A DNA stretch of 64,000 nt from Closterium sp. Naga37s-1 (taxonomy: Eukaryota; Streptophyta; Zygnematophyceae; Desmidiales; Closteriaceae), in the NCBI GenBank assembly GCA_947471745.1, contig CANJKZ010000509.1, forward strand, positions 270,501-334,500. Reading direction: 5' to 3'. Below, piece by piece: positions 21,376 to 32,248 of the stretch (the stretch's first letter is position 1; the number at the start of each line of letters is the position of its first letter). Made by a program: the position numbers and the translations under genes. The notes under the pieces were generated by a model. That model saw only the letters and a list, made by a program, of their open reading frames with translations, did no database searches and had not been told where the DNA came from.

Positions 21376-22199
21376 GTGTCGGGCGGATTGGGGAGTCCAA
21401 CGGGGCGCCCATGGGCTGCCACTCCCACTGGTGGTGGTCTCAAGTGCCTTCCCCCTTCCCCTACCCCTTCCCCTTCCCCTTCCCCTCCTCCTCCTCCTCC
21501 TCCTCCTCCTCCTCCTCCTCCTCCTCCTCCTCCTCCTCCTCCTCCTCCTCCTCCTCCTCCTCCTCCTCCTCCTCCTCCCCTCCCATGTCCTCTCCTCCAG
21601 TCTCCGCCACTCGATCCGGTCTCTTCCGCTCGCCAGTGTCAGGCGGAGTGGAGAGGTGCAGTATGCGCAGGAGGGGTGGAGAGCGCCCACGGACTACCCG
21701 CCTCAGCAGTGGCAGTGCGCAGCCTGGTGGAGCACATCTCTGCTCCATCATGCCATGGCTTGGAGTTCCTGGCATAGCAGCCTTTCCTCTCACTTCCACC
21801 TTCTCACTCCCCACCTTCTCACTCCCCACCTTCTCACTCCCCTGTTGCCCAACTTCCTTGTTCCCTCTCCCTCCTCCCCTCCCCCTCCTCCCCTCTCCCT
21901 CCTCCCCTCTCCCTCCTCCCCTCTCCCTTACCATCACTTCCAGTGTCCGCCACTCGCCCCTGTCTCTTCCGCTCGCCCGTGTGCGGAGGGGTGGAGAGCG
22001 CCACGAGCGCCCGCGGCCTGGCAGCGCCAGCAGTGGTGGTGGCGGTGCGCAACCGGGTGGAGCGGGCGCAGTACGCGCAGCGCAGCTCTGCTCCATGATG
22101 TCCCGCTTGCACCACCGCCGCAAGGGTACCCCTTGGTTGGTGGCAGCGGGGGAGGCGACCTGGGCGGGCAGGACCTTGCAGTGCTGCGGGAGAAGGTAT
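21376..22199 (+). other. Three related exon-like blocks
   Basis: Blocks at 21376-21450, 21600-21745 and 21950-22110 share a pattern that aligns best on the plus strand (GVESAHGLPASAVAVRSLVE; ESATSARGLAAPAVVVAVRN; GVQRGAHGLPLPLVVV). The last runs near a donor-like GAGAAG|GTATGAG at 22195. I do not recognise the family and the coding strand is uncertain, since the neighbouring dehydrogenase gene runs the other way and its C-terminal exons are expected about here. Confidence 0.35.
21484..21576. repeat. (CTC/TCC) trinucleotide run, about 31 units
   Basis: Perfect CTC run. It encodes poly-Pro, poly-Ser, poly-Leu or, on the minus strand, poly-Glu or poly-Arg; none of these frames is supported as a gene. 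Confidence 0.95.
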
Positions 22200-22503
22200 G
22201 AGGTGGTGGTCACAGCTGCCTTCGTGTGCCCCCCTGCTGCTCACTGCTGTCGCACCTGTGTGCACTTTCTCTGACGTTATGTCCCCTCCCCCCTCCGCTT
22301 CCACTTTCCTTCCGCTCCAGCACTTGACCCACGTCTCGTGCATGTTTGTGTTGACCATGTGCTTGTTTGTTCTTGCATGTTTGATTGTGCCCCCTTGTTT
22401 CATGCTGCAAAAATACACTACGGGGCATCGCTTGCTATCCGCGGGGGCCTCTCATCCCCTTATCACTTGCCGCTCATCCCCATCTCCCCCCCCCCCCACC
22501 ATC

Positions 22504-25500
22504 CTTGAAGGCCGTGGCGGGCTCGCCCAGCAGCAGCAGGCTGGTGGTCAGGATGGTGGTCAGGCTGGTGGTCAGGATGGTGGTCAGGATGGTGGTCAGG
22601 ATGGTGGTCAGGCTGGTGGTCAGGATGGTGGTCAGGCTGGTGGTCAGGCTGGTGGTCAGGCTGGTGGTCAGGATGGTGGTCAGGATGGTGGTCAGGATGG
22701 TGGTCAGGATGGTGGTCAGGCTGGTGGTCAGGATGGTGGTCAGGATGGTGGTCAGGCTGGTGGTCAGGATGGTGGTCAGGATGGTGGTCAGGATGGTGGT
22801 CAGGATGGTGGTCAGGCTGGTGGTCAGGATGGTGGTCAGGCTGGTGGTCAGGCTGGTGGTCAGGCTGGTGGTCAGGATGGTGGTCAGGATGGTGGTCAGG
22901 ATGGTGGTCAGGATGGTGGTCAGGCTGGTGGTCAGGATGGTGGTCAGGATGGTGGTCAGGCTGGTGGTCAGGATGGTGGTCAGGCTGGTGGTCAGGCTGG
23001 TGGTCAGGCTGGTGGTCAGGCTGGTGGTCAGGCTGGTGGTCAGGATGGTGGTCAGGCTGGTGGTCAGGCTGGTGGTCAGGATGGTGGTCAGGCTGGTGGT
23101 CAGGATGGTGGTCAGGCTGGTGGTCAGGCTGGTGGTCAGGCTGGTGGTCAGGATGGTGGTCAGGCTGGTGGTCAGGATGGTGGTCAGGCTGGTGGTCAGG
23201 CTGGTGGTCAGGATGGTGGTCAGGATGGTGGTCAGGATGGTGGTCAGGCTGGTGGTCAGGATGGTGGTCAGGCTGGTGGTCAGGCTGGTGGTCAGGCTGG
23301 TGGTCAGGCTGGTGGTCAGGATGGTGGTCAGGATGGTGGTCAGGCTGGTGGTCAGGATGGTGGTCAGGATGGTGGTCAGGATGGTGGTCAGGATGGTAGT
23401 CAGGATGGTGGTGAGGCTGGTGGTCAGGATGGTGGTCAGGATGGTGGTCAGGATGGTGGTCAGGCTGGTGGTCAGGATGGTGGTCAGGCTGGTGGTCAGG
23501 CTGGTGGTCAGGATGGTGGTCAGGATGGTGGTCAGGATGGTGGTCAGGATGGTGGTCAGGCTGGTGGTCAGGCTGGTGGTCAGGCTGGTGGTCAGGATGG
23601 TGGTCAGGCTGGTGGTCAGGATGGTGGTCAGGCTGGTGGTCAGGATGGTGGTCAGGCTGGTGGTCAGGATGGTGGTCAGGATGGTGGTCAGGATGGTGGT
23701 CAGGCTGGTGGTCAGGATGGTGGTCAGGCTGGTGGTCAGGCTGGTGGTCAGGCTGGTGGTCAGGCTGGTGGTCAGGATGGTGGTCAGGCTGGTGGTCAGG
23801 ATGGTGGTCAGGATGGTGGTCAGGATGGTGGTCAGGCTGGTGGTCAGGATGGTGGTCAGGCTGGTGGTCAGGCTGGTGGTCAGGATGGTGGTCAGGATGG
23901 TGGTCAGGCTGGTGGTCAGGATGGTGGTCAGGCTGGTGGTCAGGCTGGTGGTCAGGCTGGTGGTCTGGCTGGTGGTCAGGATGGTGGTCAGGCTGGTGGT
24001 CAGGATGGTGGTCAGGCTGGTGGTCAGGATGGTGGTCAGGATGGTGGTCAGGCTGGTGGTCAGGATGGTGGTCAGGATGGTGGTCAGGATGGTGGTGAGG
24101 CTGGTGGTCAGGATGGTGGTCAGGATGGTGGTCAGGATGGTGGTCAGGCTGGTGGTCAGGATGGTGGTCAGGATGGTGGTCAGGCTGGTGGTCAGGATGG
24201 TGGTCAGGCTGGTGGTCAGGATGGTGGTCAAGATGGTGGTCAGGATGGTGGTCAGGATGGTGGTCAGGATGGTGGTCAGGATGGTGGTCAGGATGGTGGT
24301 CAGGCTGGTGGTCAGGATGGTGGTCAGGCTGGTGGTCAGGATGGTGGTCAGGATGGTGGTCAGGATGGTGGTCAGGATGGTGGTCAGGCTGGTGGTCAGG
24401 ATGGTGGTCAGGATGGTGGTCAGGATGGTGGTCAGGCTGGTGGTCAGGATGGTGGTCAGGATGGTGGTCAGGCTGGTGCTCAGGCTGGTGGTCAGGCTGG
24501 TGGTCAGGATGGTGGTCAGGCTGGTGGTCAGGCTGGTGGTCAGGATGGTGGTCAGGCTGGTGGTCAGGCTGGTGGTCAGGCTGGTGGTCAGGATGGTGGT
24601 CAGGATGGTGGTCAGGCTGGTGGTCAGGCTGGTGGTCAGGCTGGTGGTCAGGCTGGTGGTCAGGATGGTGGTCAGGATGGTGGTCAGGATGGTGGTCAGG
24701 CTGGTGGTCAGGATGGTGGTCAGGCTGGTGGTCAGGCTGGTGGTCAGGCTGGTGGTCAGGCTGGTGGTCAGGCTGGTGGTCAGGATGGTGGTCAGGATGG
24801 TGGTCAGGCTGGTGGTCAGGCTGGTGGTCAGGATGGTGGTCAGGCTGGTGGTCAGGATGGTGGTCAGGCTGGTGGTCAGGCTGGTGGTCAGGATGGTGGT
24901 CAGGCTGGTGGTCAGGATGGTGGTCAGGCTGGTGGTCAGGCTGGTGGTCAGGCTGGTGGTCAGGCTGGTGGTCAGGATGGTGGTCAGGATGGTGGTCAGG
25001 ATGGTGGTCAGGCTGGTGGTCAGGCTGGTGGTCAGGATGGTGGTCAGGATGGTGGTCAGGATGGTGGTCAGGATGGTGGTCAGGATGGTGGTCAGGATGG
25101 TGGTCAGGATGGTGGTCAGGATGGTGGTCAGGATGGTGGTCAGGCTGGTGGTCAGGCTGGTGGTCAGGTTGGTGGTCAGGCTGGTGGTCAGGATGGTGGT
25201 CAGGCTGGTGGTCAGGATGGTGGTCAGGATGGTGGTCAAGATGGTGGTCAGGATGGTGGTCAGGATGGTGGTGAGGCTGGTGGTCAGGATGGTGGTCAGG
25301 CTGGTGGTCAGGATGGTGGTCAGGCTGGTGGTCAGGCTGGTGGTCAGGCTGGTGGTCAGGATGGTGGTCAGGATGGTGGTCAGGATGGTGGTCAGGCTGG
25401 TGGTCAGGCTGGTGGTCAGGCTGGTGGTCAGGCTGGTGGTCAGGATGGTGGTCAGGATGGTGGTCAGGCTGGTGGTCAGGATGGTGGTCAGGATGGTGGT

Positions 25501-28331
25501 CAGGATGGTGGTCAAGATGGTGGTCAGGATGGTGGTCAGGATGGTGGTGAGGCTGGTGGTCAGGATGGTGGTCAGGATGGTGGTCAGGATGGTGGTCAGG
25601 CTGGTGGTCAGGATGGTGGTCAGGCTGGTGGTCAGGATGGTGGTCAGGCTGGTGGTCAGGCTGGTGGTCAGGATGGTGGTCAGGATGGTGGTCAGGCTGG
25701 TGGTCAGGATGGTGGTCAGGATGGTGGTCAGGCTGGTGGTCAGGCTGGTGGTCAGGATGGTGGTCAGGCTGGTGGTCAGGATGGTGGTCAGGATGGTGGT
25801 CAGGCTGGTGGTCAGGCTGGTGGTCAGGATGGTGGTCAGGATGGTGGTCAGGATGGTGGTCAGGATGGTGGTCAGGATGGTGGTCAGGATGGTGGTCAGG
25901 ATGGTGGTCAGGATGGTGGTCAGGATGGTGGTCAGGATGGTGGTCAGGCTGGTGGTCAGGCTGGTGGTCAGGATGGTGGTCAGGCTGGTGGTCAGGCTGG
26001 TGGTCAGGCTGGTGGTCAGGATGGTGGTCAGGATGGTGGTCAGGATGGTGGTCAGGATGGTGGTCAGGCTGGTGGTCAGGATGGTGGTCAGGCTGGTGGT
26101 CAGGATGGTGGTCAGGATGGTGGTCAGGATGGTGGTCAGGATGGTGGTCAGGCTGGTGGTCAGGATGGTGGTCAGGATGGTGGTCAGGATGGTGGTCAGG
26201 CTGGTGGTCAGGATGGTGGTCAGGATGGTGGTCAGGCTGGTGGTCAGGATGGTGGTCAGGCTGGTGGTCAGGATGGTGGTCAGGCTGGTGGTCAGGATGG
26301 TGGTCAGGATGGTGGTCAGGATGGTGGTCAGGCTGGTGGTCAGGATGGTGGTCAGGCTGGTGGTCAGGATGGTGGTCAGGATGGTGGTCAGGATGGTGGT
26401 CAGGATGGTGGTCAGGATGGTGGTCAGGATGGTGGTCAGGATGGTGGTCAGGATGGTGGTCAGGATGGTGGTCAGGATGGTGGTCAGGATGGTGGTCAGG
26501 ATGGTGGTCAGGATGGTGGTCAGGATGGTGGTCAGGATGGTGGTCAGGATGGTGGTCAGGATGGTGGTCAGGATGGTGGTCAGGATGGTGGTCAGGATGG
26601 TGGTCAGGATGGTGGTCAGGATGGTGGTCAGGATGGTGGTCAGGATGGTGGTCAGGATGGTGGTCAGGATGGTGGTCAGGATGGTGGTCAGGATGGTGGT
26701 CAGGATGGTGGTCAGGATGGTGGTCAGGCTGGTGGTCAGGATGGTGGTCAGGATGGTGGTCAGGATGGTGGTCAGGATGGTGGTCAGGATGGTGGTCAGG
26801 ATGGTGGTCAGGATGGTGGTCAGGATGGTGGTCAGGATGGTGGTCAGGATGGTGGTCAGGATGGTGGTCAGGATGGTGGTCAGGATGGTGGTCAGGATGG
26901 TGGTCAGGCTGGTGGTCAGGATGGTGGTCAGGATGGTGGTCAGGATGGTGGTCAGGCTGGTGGTCAGGATGGTGGTCAGGATGGTGGTCAGGCTGGTGGT
27001 CAGGCTGGTGGTCAGGATGGTGGTCAGGATGGTGGTCAGGCTGGTGGTCAGGATGGTGGTCAGGCTGGTGGTCAGGCTGGTGGTCAGGCTGGTGGTCAGG
27101 CTGGTGGTCAGGATGGTGGTCAGGATGGTGGTCAGGCTGGTGGTCAGGCTGGTGGTCAGGCTGGTGGTCAGGATGGTGGTCAGGATGGTGGTCAGGATGG
27201 TGGTCAGGATGGTGGTCAGGCTGGTGGTCAGGATGGTGGTCAGGCTGGTGGTCAGGCTGGTGGTCAGGCTGGTGGTCAGGCTGGTGGTCAGGCTGGTGGT
27301 CAGGATGGTGGTCAGGATGGTGGTCAGGCTGGTGGTCAGGCTGGTGGTCAGGATGGTGGTCAGGCTGGTGGTCAGGATGGTGGTCAGGATGGTGGTCAGG
27401 ATGGTGATCAGGATGGTGGTCAGGCTGGTGGTCAGGATGGTGGTCAGGCTGGTGGTCAGGCTGGTGGTCAGGCTGGTGGTCAGGCTGGTGAGACCCGCCC
27501 CTCTGTGCCCCGCCGTGACATAGGAGAAGCCGGTGTGCGAGGGGGGGATGTAGGGGTGTCTGTGTGTGGGGGGGAGGGGGGGGTGCTGGGGCGGATGAGA
27601 AGAAAAGGGCAGTGCATGGAGGAGGAGAGTGGCTGGAGGGAATGCGGCAGTGCAGGAGGGGAGACAGGTGTAGAGAAACGACCAATACATGGCGAACTTG
27701 GCACTTGGTGGGTGCAGGCGAGTGAGTGAGTGGGTGAGTTAGTGAGTGAGTGAGTGAGTGAGTGAGTGGGCGAGTGAGTGAGTACGAGGGTGAGTGAGAG
27801 GTTGGTGGCAGCGCAGGCTCTTTGGTCGAAGGTCGAGAGCGGCCTGCTGCTGGCCTTGTTGCTCCTCCATGCGTGTCTCTTCCTCCGCCGCCAGCGGCAC
27901 CAGCTCTGCTGCCATCAGTGCAGGGAGGAGAGCACAGGAGAGGAGGGCACCCCATGGCGCGCTGCTCGTGCTGTCATGCCCCACACGCCCTGGGTTGGAC
28001 GGATCAGGCAAAAATCATGGTAGCATGGTGGCATGGTAGCATGGCAGCATGGCGGCATGGTAGCATGGCAGCACGAAGCAGACAAGCCGTGTTCCATGTA
28101 CCCACAACTTCCCCTGGCAGCTCCCCCTTCCTCCTCCAATGTTCATCGTTAGTCTCCCCACTCTGCCCCCACGTTTTATCGCCCAACGTCCCATCTGGCG
28201 CCCATCTTTTCCCCTCCCCTCCCCCCTCACGCACAGTTGCTGATGCCCGGGTAGATGCCGGCGGTGGTGATGGCTGGCACACCCCCGGCACTGCAGCCCC
28301 GTGCAGAGCCCGCGCGTTGACAGCGACCGCC
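22504..28331 (-). CDS. Saccharopine dehydrogenase-like oxidoreductase, internal exons with giant satellite
   Basis: Resembles the plant saccharopine dehydrogenase-like proteins of the AT1G50450 type (family knowledge recalled, not searched), which have an N-terminal NAD(P)-binding fold. Minus-strand exons: about 28331-28232 (TPYVGVCGDVAVAVNARALH, then PAITTAGIYPGISN in another frame), about 27950-27800 (MAAELVPLAAEEETRMEEQ) and 27560-22504. The last starts near GFSYVTAGHRGAGLTSL and ends TTSLLLLGEPATAFKD, two halves of one conserved family motif, with about 1650 codons of 12-bp satellite between them in the same frame. The two halves of the first exon are in different frames, consistent with one extra TG. 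No AG acceptor lies exactly where homology of the middle exon begins. The nucleotide-binding N-terminus and the C-terminus were not found, so this may be a pseudogene or diverged gene. Confidence 0.7.
22540..27490. repeat. 12-bp satellite, about 412 copies without an indel
   Basis: Unit GGTGGTCAGGAT or GGTGGTCAGGCT on the plus strand. Every one of about 82 successive 60-base rows begins in the same phase, so there is no net indel in 4.95 kb. Variation is almost entirely one A/C choice per unit, plus a few rare variants (GGTGAG at about 23412, 24094, 25272 and 25546; CAAGAT at about 24231, 25237 and 25513; single GGTCTG, GGTGCT, CAGGTT, GGTAGT and GGTGAT). Five of six frames have no stops; only the minus-strand ILTT/SLTT frame joins to conserved coding sequence on both sides. 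Confidence 0.97.
27723..27785. repeat. GAGT tetranucleotide repeat
   Basis: Imperfect GTGA/GAGT run with single-base changes (GGGTGA, TTAGTGA). Lies in the probable intron of the dehydrogenase-like gene. Confidence 0.9.
28018..28080. repeat. 9-10-bp GCATGGTA repeat
   Basis: About seven units of GCATGGTA or GCATGGCA. It lies between the two exons of the dehydrogenase-like gene. Confidence 0.85.
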
Positions 28332-28609
28332 ACGTCGCCACACACGCCCACGTAGGGCGTCTGGGAAGGAGGGGGGGATGGGGGGAGGGAGACGGGTGAA
28401 AGGGAGGGGATTGGGCAGAAGCGATGGCGCTCTGAGAGCACAGAGCAAGGAAGCGGCGCTGCAGGGGATGAAGCAACAGGGGAAGGATGGGAGAGGCGAG
28501 GCAGCAGCAGCTGCACTGGCAAAGAATGGCACGGGGAGGCACGCCGTGGTCCATGGGAAATGTGCAACTTATGGGTGGGAGAGTGGGGGCTGAAACCCCT
28601 TGGGTGTAC

Positions 28610-28870
28610 TGTGTGGCATGTTACTGTGTGGCATGTTACTGTGTGGCATGTTACTGTGTGGTACAGTGTTGTATGATACAGGTGGTGTGATACAGTGTGT
28701 TACCATACAGTTTGGTGTGATACAGTGTGGCATGATGCAGTGCGGTTGGATGCTCAGGGGTATGATTCAGTGTGGCTTGTTTCAGTGTGGCTTGTTTCAA
28801 TGTGGCTTTCTACTGCGTGACATACTGGGGTGTGCCATTGTATGGCATGGTGTGACATGTCATTTGGTGA
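28610..28870. repeat. Degenerate TGTGTGGCATGTTAC repeat region
   Basis: Starts with four good 17-base units (CTGTGTGGCATGTTA) and decays into variants of TGTGGTATGATACAG and TGTGGCTTGTTTCAG. No gene seen here. Shorter G-rich duplicates (GAGCAGGTGTGTGCGGTGGG) lie at 29190-29265. Confidence 0.85.
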
Positions 28871-29473
28871 CACAGCATGGCATGATATCATGCCATATCC
28901 AGGCGGGCAGCATCTGGAGGGCAGTGGAGCACGATGGAAGGCAGGGAAGACAGTGTGGGAGGGAAGAGGAGGGAAGTGGGGTGGGGGAGTGGAGGTGTGC
29001 CATGCGGCAAGCATGGCTGCCTCACCTGCCATGCCCTTCCAATGCATTGCACGGAGGGAAGAGGAGGGAAGAGGGGTCTGGTTGGGGAGTGGAGGTGTGC
29101 CATGTGGCAAGCATGCTTGAGTGCGGAACAAGACACTGCAGCGTATGAGCGTGCGGTGCAGCATATGAGCGTGTGGTGCAGCGTATGAGCAGGTGTGTGC
29201 GGTGGGAGGGAAAGAGCAGGTGTGTGCGGTGGGGCGGTGGGAGGGGAAGAGCAGGTGTGTGCGGAGGGGGAGAGGTACATGGGGGTAGCCCTGCCAGCCT
29301 TGTGTGTGGTGTGGCAAGACGGGGTCGGGCAAGACCACACGAGTGCCCCAGGCTTGTGCGGGTGACGCGGGTGGGCGAGGCAGGGTGTGGGGGAACCTCC
29401 CTTTCCTTGGGCCCCAAACCCCTCCCTCTCCCTAGTTTCTCTATGACGCTAGGTATGGCTCTTCCCTCCCAGG

Positions 29474-29562
29474 GGTTTAAAAGTGAGGGAATCTTTGTGT
29501 GTGATGATACAAGTGAGGGAATCTTCGTGTGTGATGATACAAGTGAGGGAATCTTCGTCGAA
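29474..29562 (+). repeat. 30-bp tandem repeat, three copies
   Basis: Unit AAGTGAGGGAATCTTCGTGT followed by GTGATGATAC; the third copy is truncated. Its start resembles a splice donor (GTGAGG). Confidence 0.9.
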
Positions 29563-29662
29563 ATCACCCCTTCCCCTCACCCTCTCCCCCCCCCCTCCAC
29601 TCCCCCCCCTCACCTTCCTTTTCTGCCCCCTTTCTCCTCCCCCTCCCTCCCCCATTTTCCCC

Positions 29663-30703
29663 ACCCCAGTTTCCAGTCTCTACGAGGCTCAGTTGAGGAG
29701 AGTGGCAGTGCTGGCGACGGCGAAGCGTGAGTTTTGATACGCCTCAAAAAGCTCCCTCCCCTCCGTTTCCTCTCCCACCCTCCTTCCTCTCTTTTCCTCC
29801 TCTTCCCCTCCCCCCTCCCCTCCCCCTCCCCCTCCCCCTCCCCCCCCCCCTGTGTTGATCGAGGCACCTCAAAAGGCGGCGTCGGTGGTGGGAGGCGCTG
29901 CTTTCTGCAGCCATGGACGATGCGCGGGCAGCATGCTCGCGTGCTGCCTCGCTCGGAGGTGTGCGCTGAGGTGCGCGCGGCGCTGGCCACTGCCGTGATG
30001 GAGGAGGTGCCGTCGCCAGGTGAGATGCACCAAAGGGGGCGGGGAGGGGAGGTCGTGCTGGGGAGGGGGGAAGGTGGGGAGGGGCGGGCGCAGTGGGGAG
30101 TGCGGCAGGTGGGGAGAGGAGGGCGCAGTGGGGAGGGGAGCACTTTGGAGGTGCCTCAGAAGGCGCAAGGGACGGGGTGCAAGGGGAAGAGCGGGTGGGC
30201 GTTGCTGTGCCAGTCGTCTCCCGCACTGTCGTCAGCAGCATCGACTTGAGGCTCACCCCATATTGCGCCACTGTGTGGCTCAATGTCCCTTGATAATGCG
30301 CGACTCAGCGCTCATCTCGCTGCCCCTGTTAGCCCCTCACAACGTGGCCCTCTGTCAATCCTCCGCTCGGACGCACTCGACTGTGCTGTGCTTCTCGTGT
30401 TCTCCCCTCCTCCTCCTCGCGATCCTGTCCGGTCTTCTACGCTCAGTCTTCCCCGTGTATCCGCACCCCTCTCGCGCGCGCTCCTTCTCTTGTGCCCCTC
30501 CTCTCGTGCGCACTCACCTCATTTGCACTCCCCTCAGGCACATGTCTCTAAAGCACCATTCTCCCCTTCCGCTCCCCCCTCCCACCTTGCAGTTTTTGAA
30601 CGTGCAGATTTTTGTTGCAGGCTGTGCACTGGACGTGGAGAATTTCAACGGCGGCATGCGGCCGTTTGCGTATAGCATAAAGACAAAGACCCATATCAAG
30701 GTT
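29663..30703 (+). other. Possible plus-strand exons of an unrecognised gene
   Basis: Three stretches look coding and end at donor-like sites: 29672-29728 (SSLYEAQLRRVAVLATAKR, then GTGAG), about 29895-30020 (RVLPRSEVCAEVRAALATAV, then CAG|GTGAG) and about 30596-30700 (CALDVENFNGGMRPFAYSIK, then AAG|GTTTG). A short look-alike of the first exon start (TTTCTCTATGACGCTAG|GTATG) sits at 29438. They may belong to one gene, but I recognise no domain. Confidence 0.35.
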
Positions 30704-30739
30704 TGGGGGGTGTCACAAAAGCCTATATTGTATAGTATT

Positions 30740-31686
30740 TGGAGTTAATACTTCCTATTCAATTATTCCCCATAAATTTCAGTCCCAGCACTCGCTGGCG
30801 AGATCATTTTATCGTCAAATGCAGAAATCCAGACAGGTGTCAGTTCTCAAATGGCGACTAGCAAACTTCAGTAGATGAGGCCGACAGTGCTGGTGAGATG
30901 GCGTTTTCCACTCGATGGAATCTCAAACGTGTTCCAGCTCAGCTCGCCACACTATACCACGTAGGGCGTTCCACTTGTGGCGTTACGGTGCAAGTTTTCC
31001 ATGGTGGAGCTGATTGTGGGCAATACACCAATGGCAGTTTTCGACACCTCTGCGGCAATCTGGCAGTTGCTGGTGCTGGAGCAGTGACATTAATTGCCAT
31101 ATCCCCCTCTCGTTCCCTCCATTCTATCCCACACTTCCTGTTTCTCGAGCTTCTGTCCTCCCTCCTTCAGTCAGCTAGTTTTCGTTCTAGTTAGTCTCAA
31201 AAATCATTCGTAGACGTTTTCCTTAGCACCCTAGCTACCTACTTACTTCGTCCAGCACCATTTCCTTTCGCTGCGCCATTGCTTTGTTTCGTTTCAAATT
31301 TGTAACGAAGAATTAACTTTCGCTTTTTTTTTTTCTCTGTTTCGCAGCACGTTCTTACGATACAAGAAGGGTACTTGCCAATGAAGTAATCACCTTCGAT
31401 ATCGCCCTGTTTCGTCACGTCTTCAGAATGTAGTATACATTTAGCAGAACTTACGTCTGTAGTTTTGTATGTTTGCGGATCGACATTTCCTGGTTAGCTT
31501 TGAGTCGAAGTGCTTATTGATATGTGTCGCCTTGGTGTCTCTCAGTACGAAAAGCATGGACATGCTTTTTTGAATCACTTTCAGATGCAAGCCAGGCATG
31601 TTATCCACCCAATCTGCAAGCTTGGGTTTTCAAGCTTTAATATCTAACGGCTAATGTCTGTCCGCGGCCCTGTGTTGAGCGTTGTA
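30740..31686. other. Intergenic, no gene seen
   Basis: Lower GC than its surroundings, with no long frame and no recognisable RNA. A T-run lies at 31325-31334. Confidence 0.5.
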
Positions 31687-31868
31687 TTAGGGCGTGTCCA
31701 GCGCGTACGTTTACAGGTACTATACAGTTCATTCGTCGTGGTCTGGAACGATATCAGGTGGTTCTCAGCGGTTCAGAAATTTCACCGTTTTAAACCGTGA
31801 CGCAATACATACTACCGCACTGGATGAACTGTAATGTACGGAAAACGTACGCGCTGGACCCGCCCTTA
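31687..31868. mobile_element. Tourist-like MITE (PIF/Harbinger type), 176 bp with TTA duplications
   Basis: 31690-31865 is bounded by inverted repeats: the left starts GGGCGTGTCCAGCGCGTACG and the right end reads, on the other strand, GGGCGGGTCCAGCGCGTACG. Similarity continues about 20 bases further on each arm (a TACAGTTCAT block). TTA stands directly on both sides (31687-31689 and 31866-31868). A short element with G-rich TIRs and a TTA target duplication is the hallmark of Tourist-like MITEs moved by PIF/Harbinger transposases. It has no coding capacity. Confidence 0.9.
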
Positions 31869-31992
31869 GCATCTCATGTATACTGTTGTGAATTGTTTTT
31901 TCGTAGTGGTTACTATATTGGAACCTCCTTGATTTGTTATGCTGTTTTTTGGGTTGCGTAGCAACCTTATACATTCGTTTTCACTTTTCGGT

Positions 31993-32054
31993 TGACTGAC
32001 GTGAACAGTGATTTTTCCCCATCCATATTGGAAGAATCATTGTTCACGTAAGTC
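31993..32054. repeat. Short hairpin
   Basis: Arms of about 20 bases (GACTGACGTGAACAGTGATT and the complement of AATCATTGTTCACGTAAGTC), with two mismatches and a loop of about 20 bases. Could be a small transposon remnant. Confidence 0.7.
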
Positions 32055-32248
32055 CAACAAAAATGTGAAACCAAATGTACCCAATCAATCCATAGTCGTC
32101 TATAAATACGGCGAATGGAGTAATTGGTACGGTCGGACAAAAAACGAGGGACAACACCATAGACCCGAATACACAAATTACAATGCGCACGAGCGAACGT
32201 GTACAAAAACCGCACTTGGAAATCGTGCATGTTTCGAGGCGAACACTA

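Noticed and set aside
14764-27490. CRISPR-like arrays
   Set aside because: Repeats are contiguous, without unique spacers, and the genome is eukaryotic.
22198-27955. Open frames of 1700-1840 codons on both strands as separate genes
   Set aside because: They are frames of the 12-bp satellite, whose unit is a multiple of three without stops in five frames. Only the minus-strand ILTT/SLTT frame connects to conserved coding sequence.
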